12,111 bases of DNA from Hyphochytrium catenoides (lineage: Eukaryota; Sar; Hyphochytriomycetes; Hyphochytriales; Hyphochytriaceae). Positions 1 through 10,800 of the stretch are shown in pieces. The translations under genes were made by a program, and so were the position numbers. The stretch lies in NCBI GenBank assembly GCA_900088475.1, contig FLMG01001006.1, forward strand, positions 1 to 12,111, given 5' to 3'. The notes below the pieces were generated by a model. The model worked only from the letters and a program-made list of their open reading frames with translations. It ran no database searches and had not been told where the DNA came from. Numbering within the stretch: position 1 is the first letter of the stretch; each line of letters starts with the position of its first letter.

Positions 1-1567
1 CCAGAGAGTGGGGAAGTTTGATCATCCCTATCCTGCCACCAAAGTTATGTGGAACCCCGACACATCTCCGTCCGGCAGGGATCTTCTGGCAACTACTGGA
101 GACTATCTACGTCTTTGGAATGTTTCGGATAGCGGAATCGTAATGGACGCTTTGCTAAACAATGTAAGCGTAATGACCCGGTGCTTTACATCTGTTTCGT
201 GGCCGGCTAATGACACAATTCCACGGGTGGCAGAACAAAAGCAGCGAATACTGCGCTCCGCTGACTTCCTTTGATTGGAACGAGACCGACCCTAGCGTGT
301 TGGGGACCTCGAGCATTGATACGACCTGCACTATCTGGGACCTTAATGTAAAGTTCTAACGTTTGTGCCTCACGATTTGGTCAGACAACAGCAGTTCTAC
401 GCCATTCAGTCTGTTCACCAGACGCTTCACTCTCCACGATTACTTTGCAGCTCTTGGTTTCTAACGCGACCTCTTCAATGATACTGGTAACGCGTAGTTT
501 AACTTGACCTTTGTTTACTCTCGTCGTTCTATCCTACCGACCCCACTGCACCGACCGGATGCCGTCTCAGACAATGCAAGTGCGGACGCAGCTAATAGCA
601 CACGACACTGAAGTCTATGACATCACATTTGCACGAGGGAGGGATGTCTTTGCCTCAGTCGGGAGGGATGGTTCTGTGAGAATGTTTGATCTCAGGTAAC
701 ATGAGATCGGACCGATTAGCCGCGTTTCTCTTTTGTTACACATGTAGTCGGCAGTGGCTTGACCGAGTTTCTTCTTCCATAGGAACCTCGAGCACTCAAC
801 CATTATCTATGAGTCCTCGGATCTTAACCCACTCCTTCGGTTGACATGGAATAAGCAAGATCCCAACTACCTGGCAACATTCATGGCTGAAAGCACCAAA
901 ACGATTATCTTAGACATAAGGTAAAGCTCGTTGGTTCTTGATCTTGGGCATCCCTGTCAATTGACGGCTTTCCTGATGATGCCATCAGCCTCCTTCGTTG
1001 ATGACTCTCTTCTGGACCTCGTCCTGCGTAATACCTAGCCCATAACTCTCATGACTGACTTGATGTCCCACACTAACCTTCTACTATTTGGGTGGTCCTG
1101 CTATCATCTTGGATTCAGGGTGCCATCGTTGCCCGTAGCGGAACTGGAAGGGCATCAAAGTAGTATAAACAGTGTAGTCTGGGCTCCACACTCATCTACC
1201 CATCTATGTACTGCTGGAGATGACTGTCAAGCGCTTATCTGGGACCTCTCGAATCTTCCCAGACCAGTTGAAGGTATACGTCGCCTCAACATATCCTAAA
1301 TCCTCAAAGTACCTTTTTTTCGTTCTTAGTGGGCTAATTGACAGAAGAGGGGTAACAATGAAAGTCTCCTGCGCTTCTATCGCCTTCATTTCCTTTCCTT
1401 TTATTTGTCCTCTCAAGATGTTGTACACTGACTGTGGTTCTGCCTTTCCAGACCCTATTTTAGCCTACACCGCAGAAGCAGAGATTAACAACCTCCAATG
1501 GTCGTCCGCTCATCCGGACTGGGTCGCAATAGCTTTTGAGAACAGAATGCAAGTCCTAAGAGTTTGA
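1..1567 (+). CDS. DCAF7: DCAF7/WDR68-like WD40 repeat protein, 3' part of the gene (6 exons visible)
   Basis: WD40 beta-propeller protein of the DCAF7/WDR68 family (plant TTG1/AN11), known as an adaptor for DYRK/HIPK kinases and a substrate receptor of CUL4-DDB1 ubiquitin ligases. I read exons at <1-163, 234-347, 571-695, 783-920, 1119-1273 and 1452-1567. All junctions are GT...AG and keep the frame, giving about 269 residues that end in TGA at 1565-1567. Family landmarks are very clear: [115 protein letters not shown] and the C-terminal MQVLRV. The human protein has about 342 residues, so roughly the first 65-70 lie upstream of the window. Introns are 70, 223, 87, 198 and 178 bases. Conservation is strong with no break, so the gene looks functional. 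It converges on the channel gene, with 262 bases between the stop codons. Family assignment is firm; the exact left edge of the first exon is not visible. Confidence 0.95.
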
Positions 1568-1616
1568 TAGAGGTACTATAAGGAAGGCACAATGGAATGT
1601 TGACAGCGGACCGCAC

Positions 1617-1622
1617 AATAAA
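1617..1622 (+). promoter_or_regulatory. candidate polyadenylation signal of the DCAF7-like gene
   Basis: An AATAAA hexamer lies about 50 bases after the TGA of the WD40 gene, a plausible place for a 3' end signal. Use of AATAAA varies among protists and I see no supporting downstream element, so this is only a candidate. No matching hexamer is visible on the minus strand for the convergent channel gene. The rest of the 262-base spacer shows nothing I recognise. Confidence 0.35.
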
Positions 1623-1829
1623 TTATCTTACTACGGCAAAACGAAGCGGCATCAATAGACGCCGGAATCATCGAAGCAAGTTAATGATGACAGAAGAAGA
1701 GGATCCGGCTGCCTATTGGTATTGGAACCATCATTTCAGAATCAGTGCAACAGCAATCGCTCATATAGCAAACACACTCCAAGCTTGACGGTAGCTGGGG
1801 GTCACAGGTACGGCCTTATGCCGGGGATT

Positions 1830-4800
1830 CTAACTCTTAGAGTTCGAAGCCATAATGTGGCTTAACTGTCGCGTCTCAGCCACCCTGACTCCCGCATCTC
1901 TCACAATCCTGATCAGTCGCGCGGCTTGCAAGTGGTACGTCTGGTAGGATTGCATGTGAAGGAGTGCCTCCCGGCAAAGGACCTGGATCTTTCCTACAGC
2001 ACTGCTCGTGTTAGAGTCATTTGAACTGGAGGATAGCGCATCTGTCTCGTAGCCGCTGTAGCCCTCTGACATCCATGCAGGACTGCTGCGATCAAGTTGA
2101 GCAGCGACTGCGTCAGCTTGATGTTCCTGAGCCGGTGGGTGAGGGGCCGCTTGCTCAGCCTCAACATTCTGTGTAGCTCCAGCTCCAGTGTTCAGACCTT
2201 CATCTGTTGCTAACTCTGGAATGGAGAGGTGTCGGATGGGAGCGCCTGTCATGGTCACGCTAGACAGACGTGCTGTCCTCTCTTTCCCTTCGTTTCGCCT
2301 AGCCGTGTCTTGGTCATTGCTTTGGGGCTTGTCATTTAGTATCGTAGTCAGATAAGCATCGTCCAAGAACTCGTCTAATGGTGTACGCTTTGCCTGATTA
2401 GCGTCACCCTCTTTCTTTTCTTCTTGATCACCTCCTCCAGCGCTGTTGCTCTCTTTCTGCGCTGCTTCCTCGTTAGCAGCTCCTTTTCCTTCAGGGTGGC
2501 CGCCACTTTCCTGCTCCAGGCCCTTGCCTGCTTGCTCGTTGCTCTTTCCTCCTTCCGGCTTCTCTCCGTTTACCATTTCCTCTGCCCCTCCCTCAATTTG
2601 GGGTTGCATGACGCCGTCGCGGTTTGCCTCATGCTCTTGGTCAAGTTGGAGGTTTGCTTGGCTCTCAGCTTTAATCTCTGTAGAGGAAGATGAAGTTTGA
2701 AAGTGTTACTCAAGCACAATGACACTTTACGGCAAAGCTTAGCAGAATGACTCAGAGAGTGGTGGAAATAGAAGCAAGACACGCCGACTAAGGCTCAACA
2801 GGAAAAGAGGGGACAGAAGAAGTCTGATCTCTCACAAAAGCTTCTTATACAACCCAGCTCTACCTTGAACGATGTCTCCAACATCCATCAGCTCGTCTTT
2901 GGCTTTTCTTAGAATATCGAGCAGCTGAATCTCTTCGGGCTCTAACTGAAGATGGGAATGGTTCTTCATTGCGCTTCCTGACTGTTGCGCAGCCTAAAGC
3001 ACAGATAGGGATGGTAGACACAGGAAGGAAGACCAGTTAGGGAAGAGGAAGGCTGACTCTTAACAAGCGCCGAAACTATGGGAGGAGGCTGGATGAAGGT
3101 AGTGGTGATGAGCTGCAGGAAGCCCCGTACTAACGGACGTCTAGCGGAGGCGGCCGAGTGAGATATCTCACCTTGCGCTCCCTCTGCTCCTGATAGCAGG
3201 TGTAATACTGCACTCCCACAAGCGTGAGGGGCAGTGCCATATAGAACGTCCCAACCATCATTGCCATGCAAGCCACAACCTTGCCAACGCGAGTTACCGG
3301 AACGACGTCTCCATATCCTGTGGTAGTCACACTAGAGACAAACCAAGTCACGATAAGGTAACCCTTTGGAAGAGAGAAAAACCAGATCGCTGAAGAGAGG
3401 AGGTATATAGAGTTATTCAGACCGGTATAAAAGATCTAACCCACGGTGTAGACATGTCTCTGCACCCGACGAGTTAAAAAGAAAAGGCCCACCATGAGTA
3501 GTAAAGAAGATAACAACTGAACGAGAAGCACCAAAGAAAATTGCCCTAAAATGGAAAGGATGGGAGGCTGAGGACAACAGAAGAGAGGGGACTTTCCGTA
3601 CGTGACAATGGTCAGCCACATCGCATTGAGGATGTTCGGAAGCTTGGAAGGCTGCTTGAAGTCATTGACTAGAACTCTTTTGCCCTCACGGAAGCCCAGG
3701 TTTGAGTTTTGAAAGCATGAAGGGCCAGAGCTCTGAATGTAACATGCTGACCCTTGCTCAAGAAAGAAAAACACCGCCGCGAAGACTTGGACGAGCACAT
3801 ATAGGACGAAGAGCTGCATTTGGAAGACAGAAGCAGGGATGAAGACGGATTATAGAGGGCTATTAGTGATTGAAGCACTTTACACTGCAGGGACCAGCTG
3901 ACTGGATACGGACAGCTTTGTCAGTCCTCCGCAGTAAATTCTCTAACTTCTAAGCCAATCTTTCTCCAAGGCTCTTTCCATCACTTACCGGAACCATTAG
4001 ACGGCGCATGCAGACTCGGAGAGTGGTGACCAATAGGTTCATGTCTTCCAGGTACTGTTCATGACGAGGTACAAAACGACGGGAAGGATGGCACGGGACT
4101 AAGGGCTCAGGAAGGGTGCAAGGAGCCCCTTTAGGCAGAAACATTAAAGGTAAAAGGATGATATCCCTCCTAACTTCGATCCAACATGAAATGAAACTAC
4201 CTAGGTAAGACTTTGAATATGCCTGACAAGGCGGAGTAACATTTTGGAGGAAGGGACGACAGTATGCGGCGAACAGAAAGGATCGCTACCCGAGTAAACT
4301 TCAATAGCCTAAAGCACTGCAGCAGTTTGCCCAGTTTGTATGCGGACATACCACCTGGGACGAAGGCGAAGTTGATGGCATAGCCGTACACGAGGGAACG
4401 TGAGAGCTACAGAACAGGAGAACGGAAGGAAGGCAGTTAGGTTGATTGCCACAATTAGCGGATCTATTGGCTGTCTAGGTCAGCGACTTGGGCAGGGGAT
4501 TGTCTAGAAAAGTAAAGAGGCTCCCACCAAAGTGAGACGGAACCCTCAGGACAACAATGAAGCGCAGAGAGAGAGAGCCAGAAGCCCCAGAGGACGACAA
4601 GAAATGAGTCTTTGAGGAAGGGACAAAGAAGAGAGAGGATAAGAGGAAAGGAGGGAGGAGGGCGCTCAGACCTCTAGGTAGAACGGAACAACCGAGATGG
4701 TGTCGACCATTGCATAACCGTCCATGAAGAATTGAACGGTCGACTTCGCCCCAATAAAGCGCAGCAGGACTTCGACCGAAAAGACTGAAACGAGAGAAAA

Positions 4801-7800
4801 GATCAGTTGAGATCCCGTCAGAGAGAGAAAAGGCATAGTGGGGTAACAACTAGCTTGGCGACGTCTGAAAAGAGTAAGGGTAAGTTGGGACCCTTGGAGC
4901 ACGCGGCTATTAACGCGGCCTCGTGCCCACAAAGTCTACTGAACCAAAGGTCAAGGCATCATGCTTTCAGAAGGACGAGTTCCGCCCTATTGAGTACGTA
5001 CAAACGACGACGTAACAAGAAGTGCAACGAGAGAAGAAAAGGTAGGCACCAGAGATGGAGAAAGGGCAGGGGTGATTCGCGTCCTACCGCCACCAAACAC
5101 GAACTCAAAATAGTTCCAATAGTTCTCGAGGCTGACAACAAGTCCGTGGTCTGGCCGGAAAGTATTGCATTCCAGTCTGAAGCAGATCCCACTTCGTATG
5201 CCGGCATTTTCAGCGTATCCAAACGGCTGGCGGCTGGTGTCACCCCACCAGGAAGTGCATAGGGAGTCGTGGGACGCACTGTTAGTGTGACTTCTCAAAG
5301 GTATGTTGAAGGTGGGGGTTTTAAGATAGGCTGCTTTAAGCAGGGCAAGATCAGGACCATCGAAGGTATAAGACGAATTAGTGAAGGAGTCGCAGTGGCC
5401 AGTGGGATCCTAGTCGTCACCTCCAGTGAATTCCAAGCTAACGAAGGTATCAAGCAGCTAACAGAAGCGAGGGATGGACCATTCCCAGTTCCTACGGTCA
5501 AGAAGAACATGTAGCCAAATACCTGTCCTCAATGAGCCTAGACAGGGTTGCATTCTTTGGTCCTTGTCTTTCCCTGCAAGTCAGGGCCTCTGCTTCGCTG
5601 GAGCCGAAGTTAAACCCTTGGCCGAAGCAGCTATCATTGTACTCATTTGGCCCGCAGTCAAACCGTAGAGGCTAGGAAGAAATCGGATAGGCACACGTGG
5701 AAGCGAAAGGCTGGCGTCAGGATGCTTGAGTGCTGGGTTTCATTCGAGCTCCCACGTCTTCAGACCCAACGCTATAGTTTCTCTGAGTGCTGACTGCTAG
5801 TTTTCCGGTCTCAAGAGGTATAGACTTTCCTTTGTCTCTTTCAGACCTCTATCGTGTGTGACACCTATAGAGGAAGTGCCAGCTTACCTTTCTCTCATAG
5901 TCGACGGTATGTGGCTTGTACAAGAAGCAGCCTGGGTCTGTCTGGAAGGTAACGTTGTTGGAGGTACAATACTCATGAACTGCCATGCGACAGAGAGGTG
6001 TACTTTCTCCCCACGCCTGGAACTCGGGAGCCGACTCCATCAGGAAAATGATACACGAAATGAAGGTGACGCCCTTGATGAGAGTATTCAAGGCACTATT
6101 GAGGACAAAACATGGAGAGGAGAAGAAAGGGGAAGGAAATGAGAAGAACAAGGTTTCTCGTGAGCCTCATCTTGGAGGTAAGAAGCTATACTTGGACAGA
6201 GCACTAGTTGGGGGGAAGCGCGCGTAGCCACCACGTGATGGAATGAGGGGAGCAAATGATATCCCACGGAATGGCGCTAGCCGTCTGCGGGGGAGTATGG
6301 AAGCAAGCCAATAGAGGGTTAGCCCACCTGGCCATCCAAGAGGATTCAGGCACTTCCATCAGAAACCAGATCTGTCGCCTGAAGTCTTCCCATCTCCTTT
6401 GCTGCCTCTTTGCGACATTCAACACAAATGACTGCCGCTTCGTGCTTGAAGTGGCGAGGCTAGGACAAGAGAAAGAGAGGCCCACAACCGGGAAGCGAGA
6501 GAGCCGCGAAAGAGGAACTTCTTCAGGTCCTAATGCAAGCAATAACTGAAGAGGTATACAGGTGTGATATTGGAAGACGGACGGAGTAGTAGGAGCACGA
6601 GAGAAGGAATGAGTGCCATAATGGTCAGGGCAACGACCACTTGCAAAGCTTGGATACAGAAGCAAAGCATTGACTGCTCTCTTAGAAGGGATTAGATTGA
6701 AAACCGCAGGGAGAGGGAGCTGGATGAGTCCAAGAGCGAACAAAGAAGCTAAAGTCTCACAGTGGCGCTTTAGGAATGGCAATTGTGGACATCCTTTTCT
6801 GTAGATCGTAGCCGCGTTTGATTGCGAGCATATCACGCTTGATGCTCTCTCTTCGCTTCAATACTGCTTCCTTCAGTGTCACCTTTGAAAGAGAGAGAAT
6901 ATTAACGTGAGCAGCGGAGCCATCATTGCAGAAAATGATAAGAAGGCAGGGCTCTAACCAACAGACAACTGACGCTAAGAGGAGAACGTTGGAACTTCAG
7001 CTTCAGTCCACTTAAGGACTACATGCTTGCCATAGGACAGGATAACAGAAAGAAGGCTAATAAGCTGGTACCCGTCAACACACTCTGTCGCTGGACTTTC
7101 CCTATGATCGTGTCTTTTTCTTAGCTAATTTTGCACCAGTGAACTATTCTCACATACCCAAGTAGCTGACGAACTCTGCAGTCCTGAGATGTCTTGGACC
7201 ATTCGGTGATGTTGCCTGACCAACAGCTTTCCCGTCCTCTCGGCCAATGCAATTGTTCTCTTTATATCTTGGTGAGTGCAATCGGGGAAAGAGGTGCGAA
7301 GGTCTAGTTCTGTGATAGTCTCCACCATTGCATTCAGGGAATTAGTTTGCGCTAGCCAGCGGTCAGTGATGAAGTCATGGGGCCGGGCACAGGTGTAGCG
7401 TCCTTGATTGGTCATCAGACTGCACGTAAGCGGCTTGCGTAAGTGAGAACTCCAGGCAAGAACGAGGGATAACAGGGGCACCATCAACGTCTGGTCTTTT
7501 GGGCTCTCTCACGTCTAATCGCATGCTATGTCCCTCAAGGTAACTCCGTTGTTTACCTGTGTCCACTCTTCTTCGCCTTCGTCGCATCCTGAGGGTTATT
7601 GCCTATCCTGGCGGCGTCCACCACGAGGATGCTCTGCTTCGACCACTCGGGGACATGGCCTCGAGGGCTGTTCTGGGAGTTAAGTGGGTCGGAGGTGGTT
7701 CTACTATCGTCCTGCTGCAATTTCGTAGCGGCTTGAAGCGTTCGGGCAGTCAGGCGGTTCTAGGGTGGAGTTTGAGAAAAGGTTAGAGAAAGAGGGAAGT

Positions 7801-10800
7801 GGATGAGGCAATGCAGTAGGTCATAAAGCTCAAATGTACTAGAAAGTCGCAGAAAGTGTGGGTGAGATCGGAAGACAAGTCGTCGAGTTGCAGCGGAAAG
7901 AACGAAACGAGGACAATGGGCATATAATAAAACCAAGACGGACGGTAGCCACCTTGGATGAAGATGTGGACAGACAGGAACGTCAGGGGATGCAAGGTAT
8001 ACTGGAGTCAGACAGATCGATGTGGGGAAGCGACGTACCGTCTCGGCATTCCAAGCTGTTTGAAACTCGTTGCCAATAATGGCAAGAGGGATAGAGAGGA
8101 AAAGCGAGCCCAAGACCATACCCACAGAGCCCACAAGCTTGCCCAATGGTGTTTTAGGTACGAAGTCTCCATAGCCCGTACTCGTCATACTAACAGGCAG
8201 TAGGTGAGAGGGGCGACGGAGAGAGGGAGAGAGGACTTCGCTTGCTTGAAAAATGGGACGCAGAGAGAGAGTGACACTAGAAGGAATAAAGTGAAAGGAA
8301 AGAGGAAAGGAAAGCGGATTAGGGCAACTATATTCCCTTACGTTGTGACCATAAAGTAGGCAGCATTGAGCACGTCATTGAACTTGCACTCGTCCTTTCC
8401 ATTGCGAAGCAGGTCTAGCGTGGAGCAGGACTCCACGTAATAGACCAGTGTGGACATCATCATCACCAAGACGAGGAAACCAAACAGCTAGAAGGCAAAG
8501 AGGAATAGTCACAGAGAGGACATGAGGTAAGCAATAGCAAAGACTACACAGGAGGGTGATGGCGCGTGTAAAGAATGGTGAGGACGAACCCAGAAGGACA
8601 GTGAAAGAGGGGAACACGTGGAGAGAAGCATTGGCTTGGAATATGAAGCTTAGAAGTGTTAGGAATAGCAGCTGGGAAGAGAAAGCATGTACGAGAAAAT
8701 GAAAGATAGCCCTTATGGCAAACCGACGTACCGGGACTTTTAATGGCCCTGCTGACTCCTTCAACGTGATCACAATGATTCTAGCACCCGTCCAGTGCTA
8801 GAGAGATCGCCGGAGTTAAGGAAGAAGGATGCAGGCAAGGGTTGGGATATGGGGATTACTTGTGAGCAGCAAGACCACGGAGTAGAATAAGGGCGGACAG
8901 AAAAGAGCGAAGAAGGGCAAACCATTGAAGAGAGAAAAGGCTGACGAGAAAGGGTCGGACAGGGAGACACACAGACGAAGGTTCCAAGCATGACGGGAGA
9001 GACAGGCAAATCCAAAAGTGCATGTAGCAGAGGGTCACGGGTTAGCAGAGGTCAGCCAGATTGCCACCACTCTCTCTCATTCCATGTTCTTGGATCTCCA
9101 GCACCTCTGAACCCACTTCTTATGAGTCCTCACCTTGATCAGTCTAAATAACCTCAGGATCCTAAAAATCCTGCAGACACGGATGACCACTCCGAAGGGG
9201 CTCGTATCCTTATCGTTCAAGCGGATAAGGCCCGCTCTATCAGCATAGAACGGCACAAGCGCTAGGAGGTCGAACCAGTTCATCAATAGACGCACAAATG
9301 GCTTCTCCTGGCCCTCCTCTGCCTGTCTAAGGAATGGACTGTGGCATAGCGCGCGGATAAGAAACTCAAGAGAGAAGGCAATGTTGATGCCTGTCTCTAT
9401 ATCAGTGTACATCTGGGGAGGAAGCCAACATTTGTGTGTGGGGAAGCAGAAGCGTGAGGGTTGGTAGGTAGTTTGAGGTTAGCACGATGAGAGACACAAA
9501 GGAGAGGATGAAAAAGGCGTAGCGAGGAAAAGTGGGAGTCGGTGTTGCGCCCCCAGGCTGATCCCCCTGGTAAAGATGTAAATTATAGATACCGAGACGA
9601 GGGCGTGACGCGGTCGCAACGAGGAACCGGATTGGATTGGTTTGAGAAGATGCTACAGAAGGTGATCGCGATGCAAGTAGACGATAGAAGAGAGACTTAG
9701 AAACGAGAAAGTAGACCATCGTAAAGGGTGATGTGAGTTCAGGAGACAAAGAAGACAAAGCGACGAGGAACAAAGGATAGAGCTGATTGCTCAAGTGGAA
9801 GGGCAACTGTTCAAGCTTGTACCTCTTGGGTTGGCAGAGTAGGTCTCCTGGCTGGGATAGGGATGATAACCCTATTCGGGTCCAGTGCGGGATTACTCTT
9901 ATGATACTGATTGGGCCCATCCATTGTCTCAAGACATATCAAGAGTACGCTGAAGATAACCAGAAGGGACATTACAAAGTGAAAGATGACCGCATAAGAA
10001 GAAGAGAGTGGATGCTCCATGAACTCTGCTATTTTCTCTCGACGAGTTTGGGGACGGAGGCGCTCTGCAGACAAAGGAGCATTTCTCAGATGACAGAGAA
10101 ACGAATAGAGAGAGGCTAGACGAGAGCATAGCAAAGAAACCCATAGAGGAAAGATTAAACTGCTCTAAAGGTAATAACACGAGGGCGGACTCAAAGTCGA
10201 CGACAGAAACTAGGGAACAACCTTAGGAGGATTAATACTGAAGTCAACGGAGAAAGATTGACCCAAGGCAACGCAGAGAATCCCGAAGAGACCGCGGGGA
10301 GCTGTTGGAAGCCCAGTGTGGAGACTTGGAGCGTCAAAGAGCCGTGGAAGAAAATTTAAGGGTAAGCGCACTCACTCTGCCGCATCTTGGTCGCTTGGTA
10401 TCGGTAGAAATTCCGCAGAAGTAATCGCACTCCCGTGTATTTAAGCAAAAGGCTGACCCAGAATCTGCCCTCCGTCTCCACACCTCCATTCCTCATACTG
10501 TCGACTGAGAATAGAGAACCCTTTTTACGAGCACTTGCTAAGCCGGCTTTAAGGGTCTTTGTTGCCCGAGATCGGGTTGTCTTGGATGGGCCTGAGACAG
10601 CACCAGCCATACTGGCCTGCTCTTGCAAAGAGCCGAGGGCGTTGGTGAGGTTAGAAACCTTGGCGGGGTCCACCATTGCTGAACGCCTTTTCTCCATAGT
10701 ATAGCTGCCCTGGCCGCGGGTGCTGCCAGCAGTTTGAATTCGGCTGTTGCTACTGCTGTTGCCACCTGCAGGACGGTGGGGGTTGCTGCCCCTGCTACGG

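Noticed and set aside
1597-1788. Plus-strand 63-codon frame after the WD40 stop
   Set aside because: It lies in the presumed 3' UTR, overlaps the AATAAA hexamer, and shows no recognisable protein features.
4197-4289. Continuation of repeat II exon 15 past the S4 segment to the GT at 4200
   Set aside because: The donor at 4289 joins to 4054 in phase 0 and reproduces the repeat I structure exactly (22-codon exon); the longer reading inserts an unmatched segment and leaves only a 31-base intron.
5410-5412. In-frame TAG taken as evidence for a reassigned stop codon
   Set aside because: The WD40 gene ends in TGA and the channel in TAG at the expected places, and canonical downstream acceptors bypass this TAG.
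5361-5450. Short repeated word CGAAGGTAT at two places
   Set aside because: Nine bases occurring twice in an intron, with no array or symmetry, is compatible with chance.
4807-5514. Consecutive plus-strand open frames (151 and 81 codons)
   Set aside because: They lie opposite channel exon 13 and its introns, match no family, and the minus-strand reading gives a convincing Kv S2 segment with correct splice phases.
6204-6836. Minus-strand frame of about 210 codons as one exon
   Set aside because: Only 6459-6328 reads like channel sequence; the frame upstream and downstream is low-quality and is best explained as introns with good GT...AG sites.
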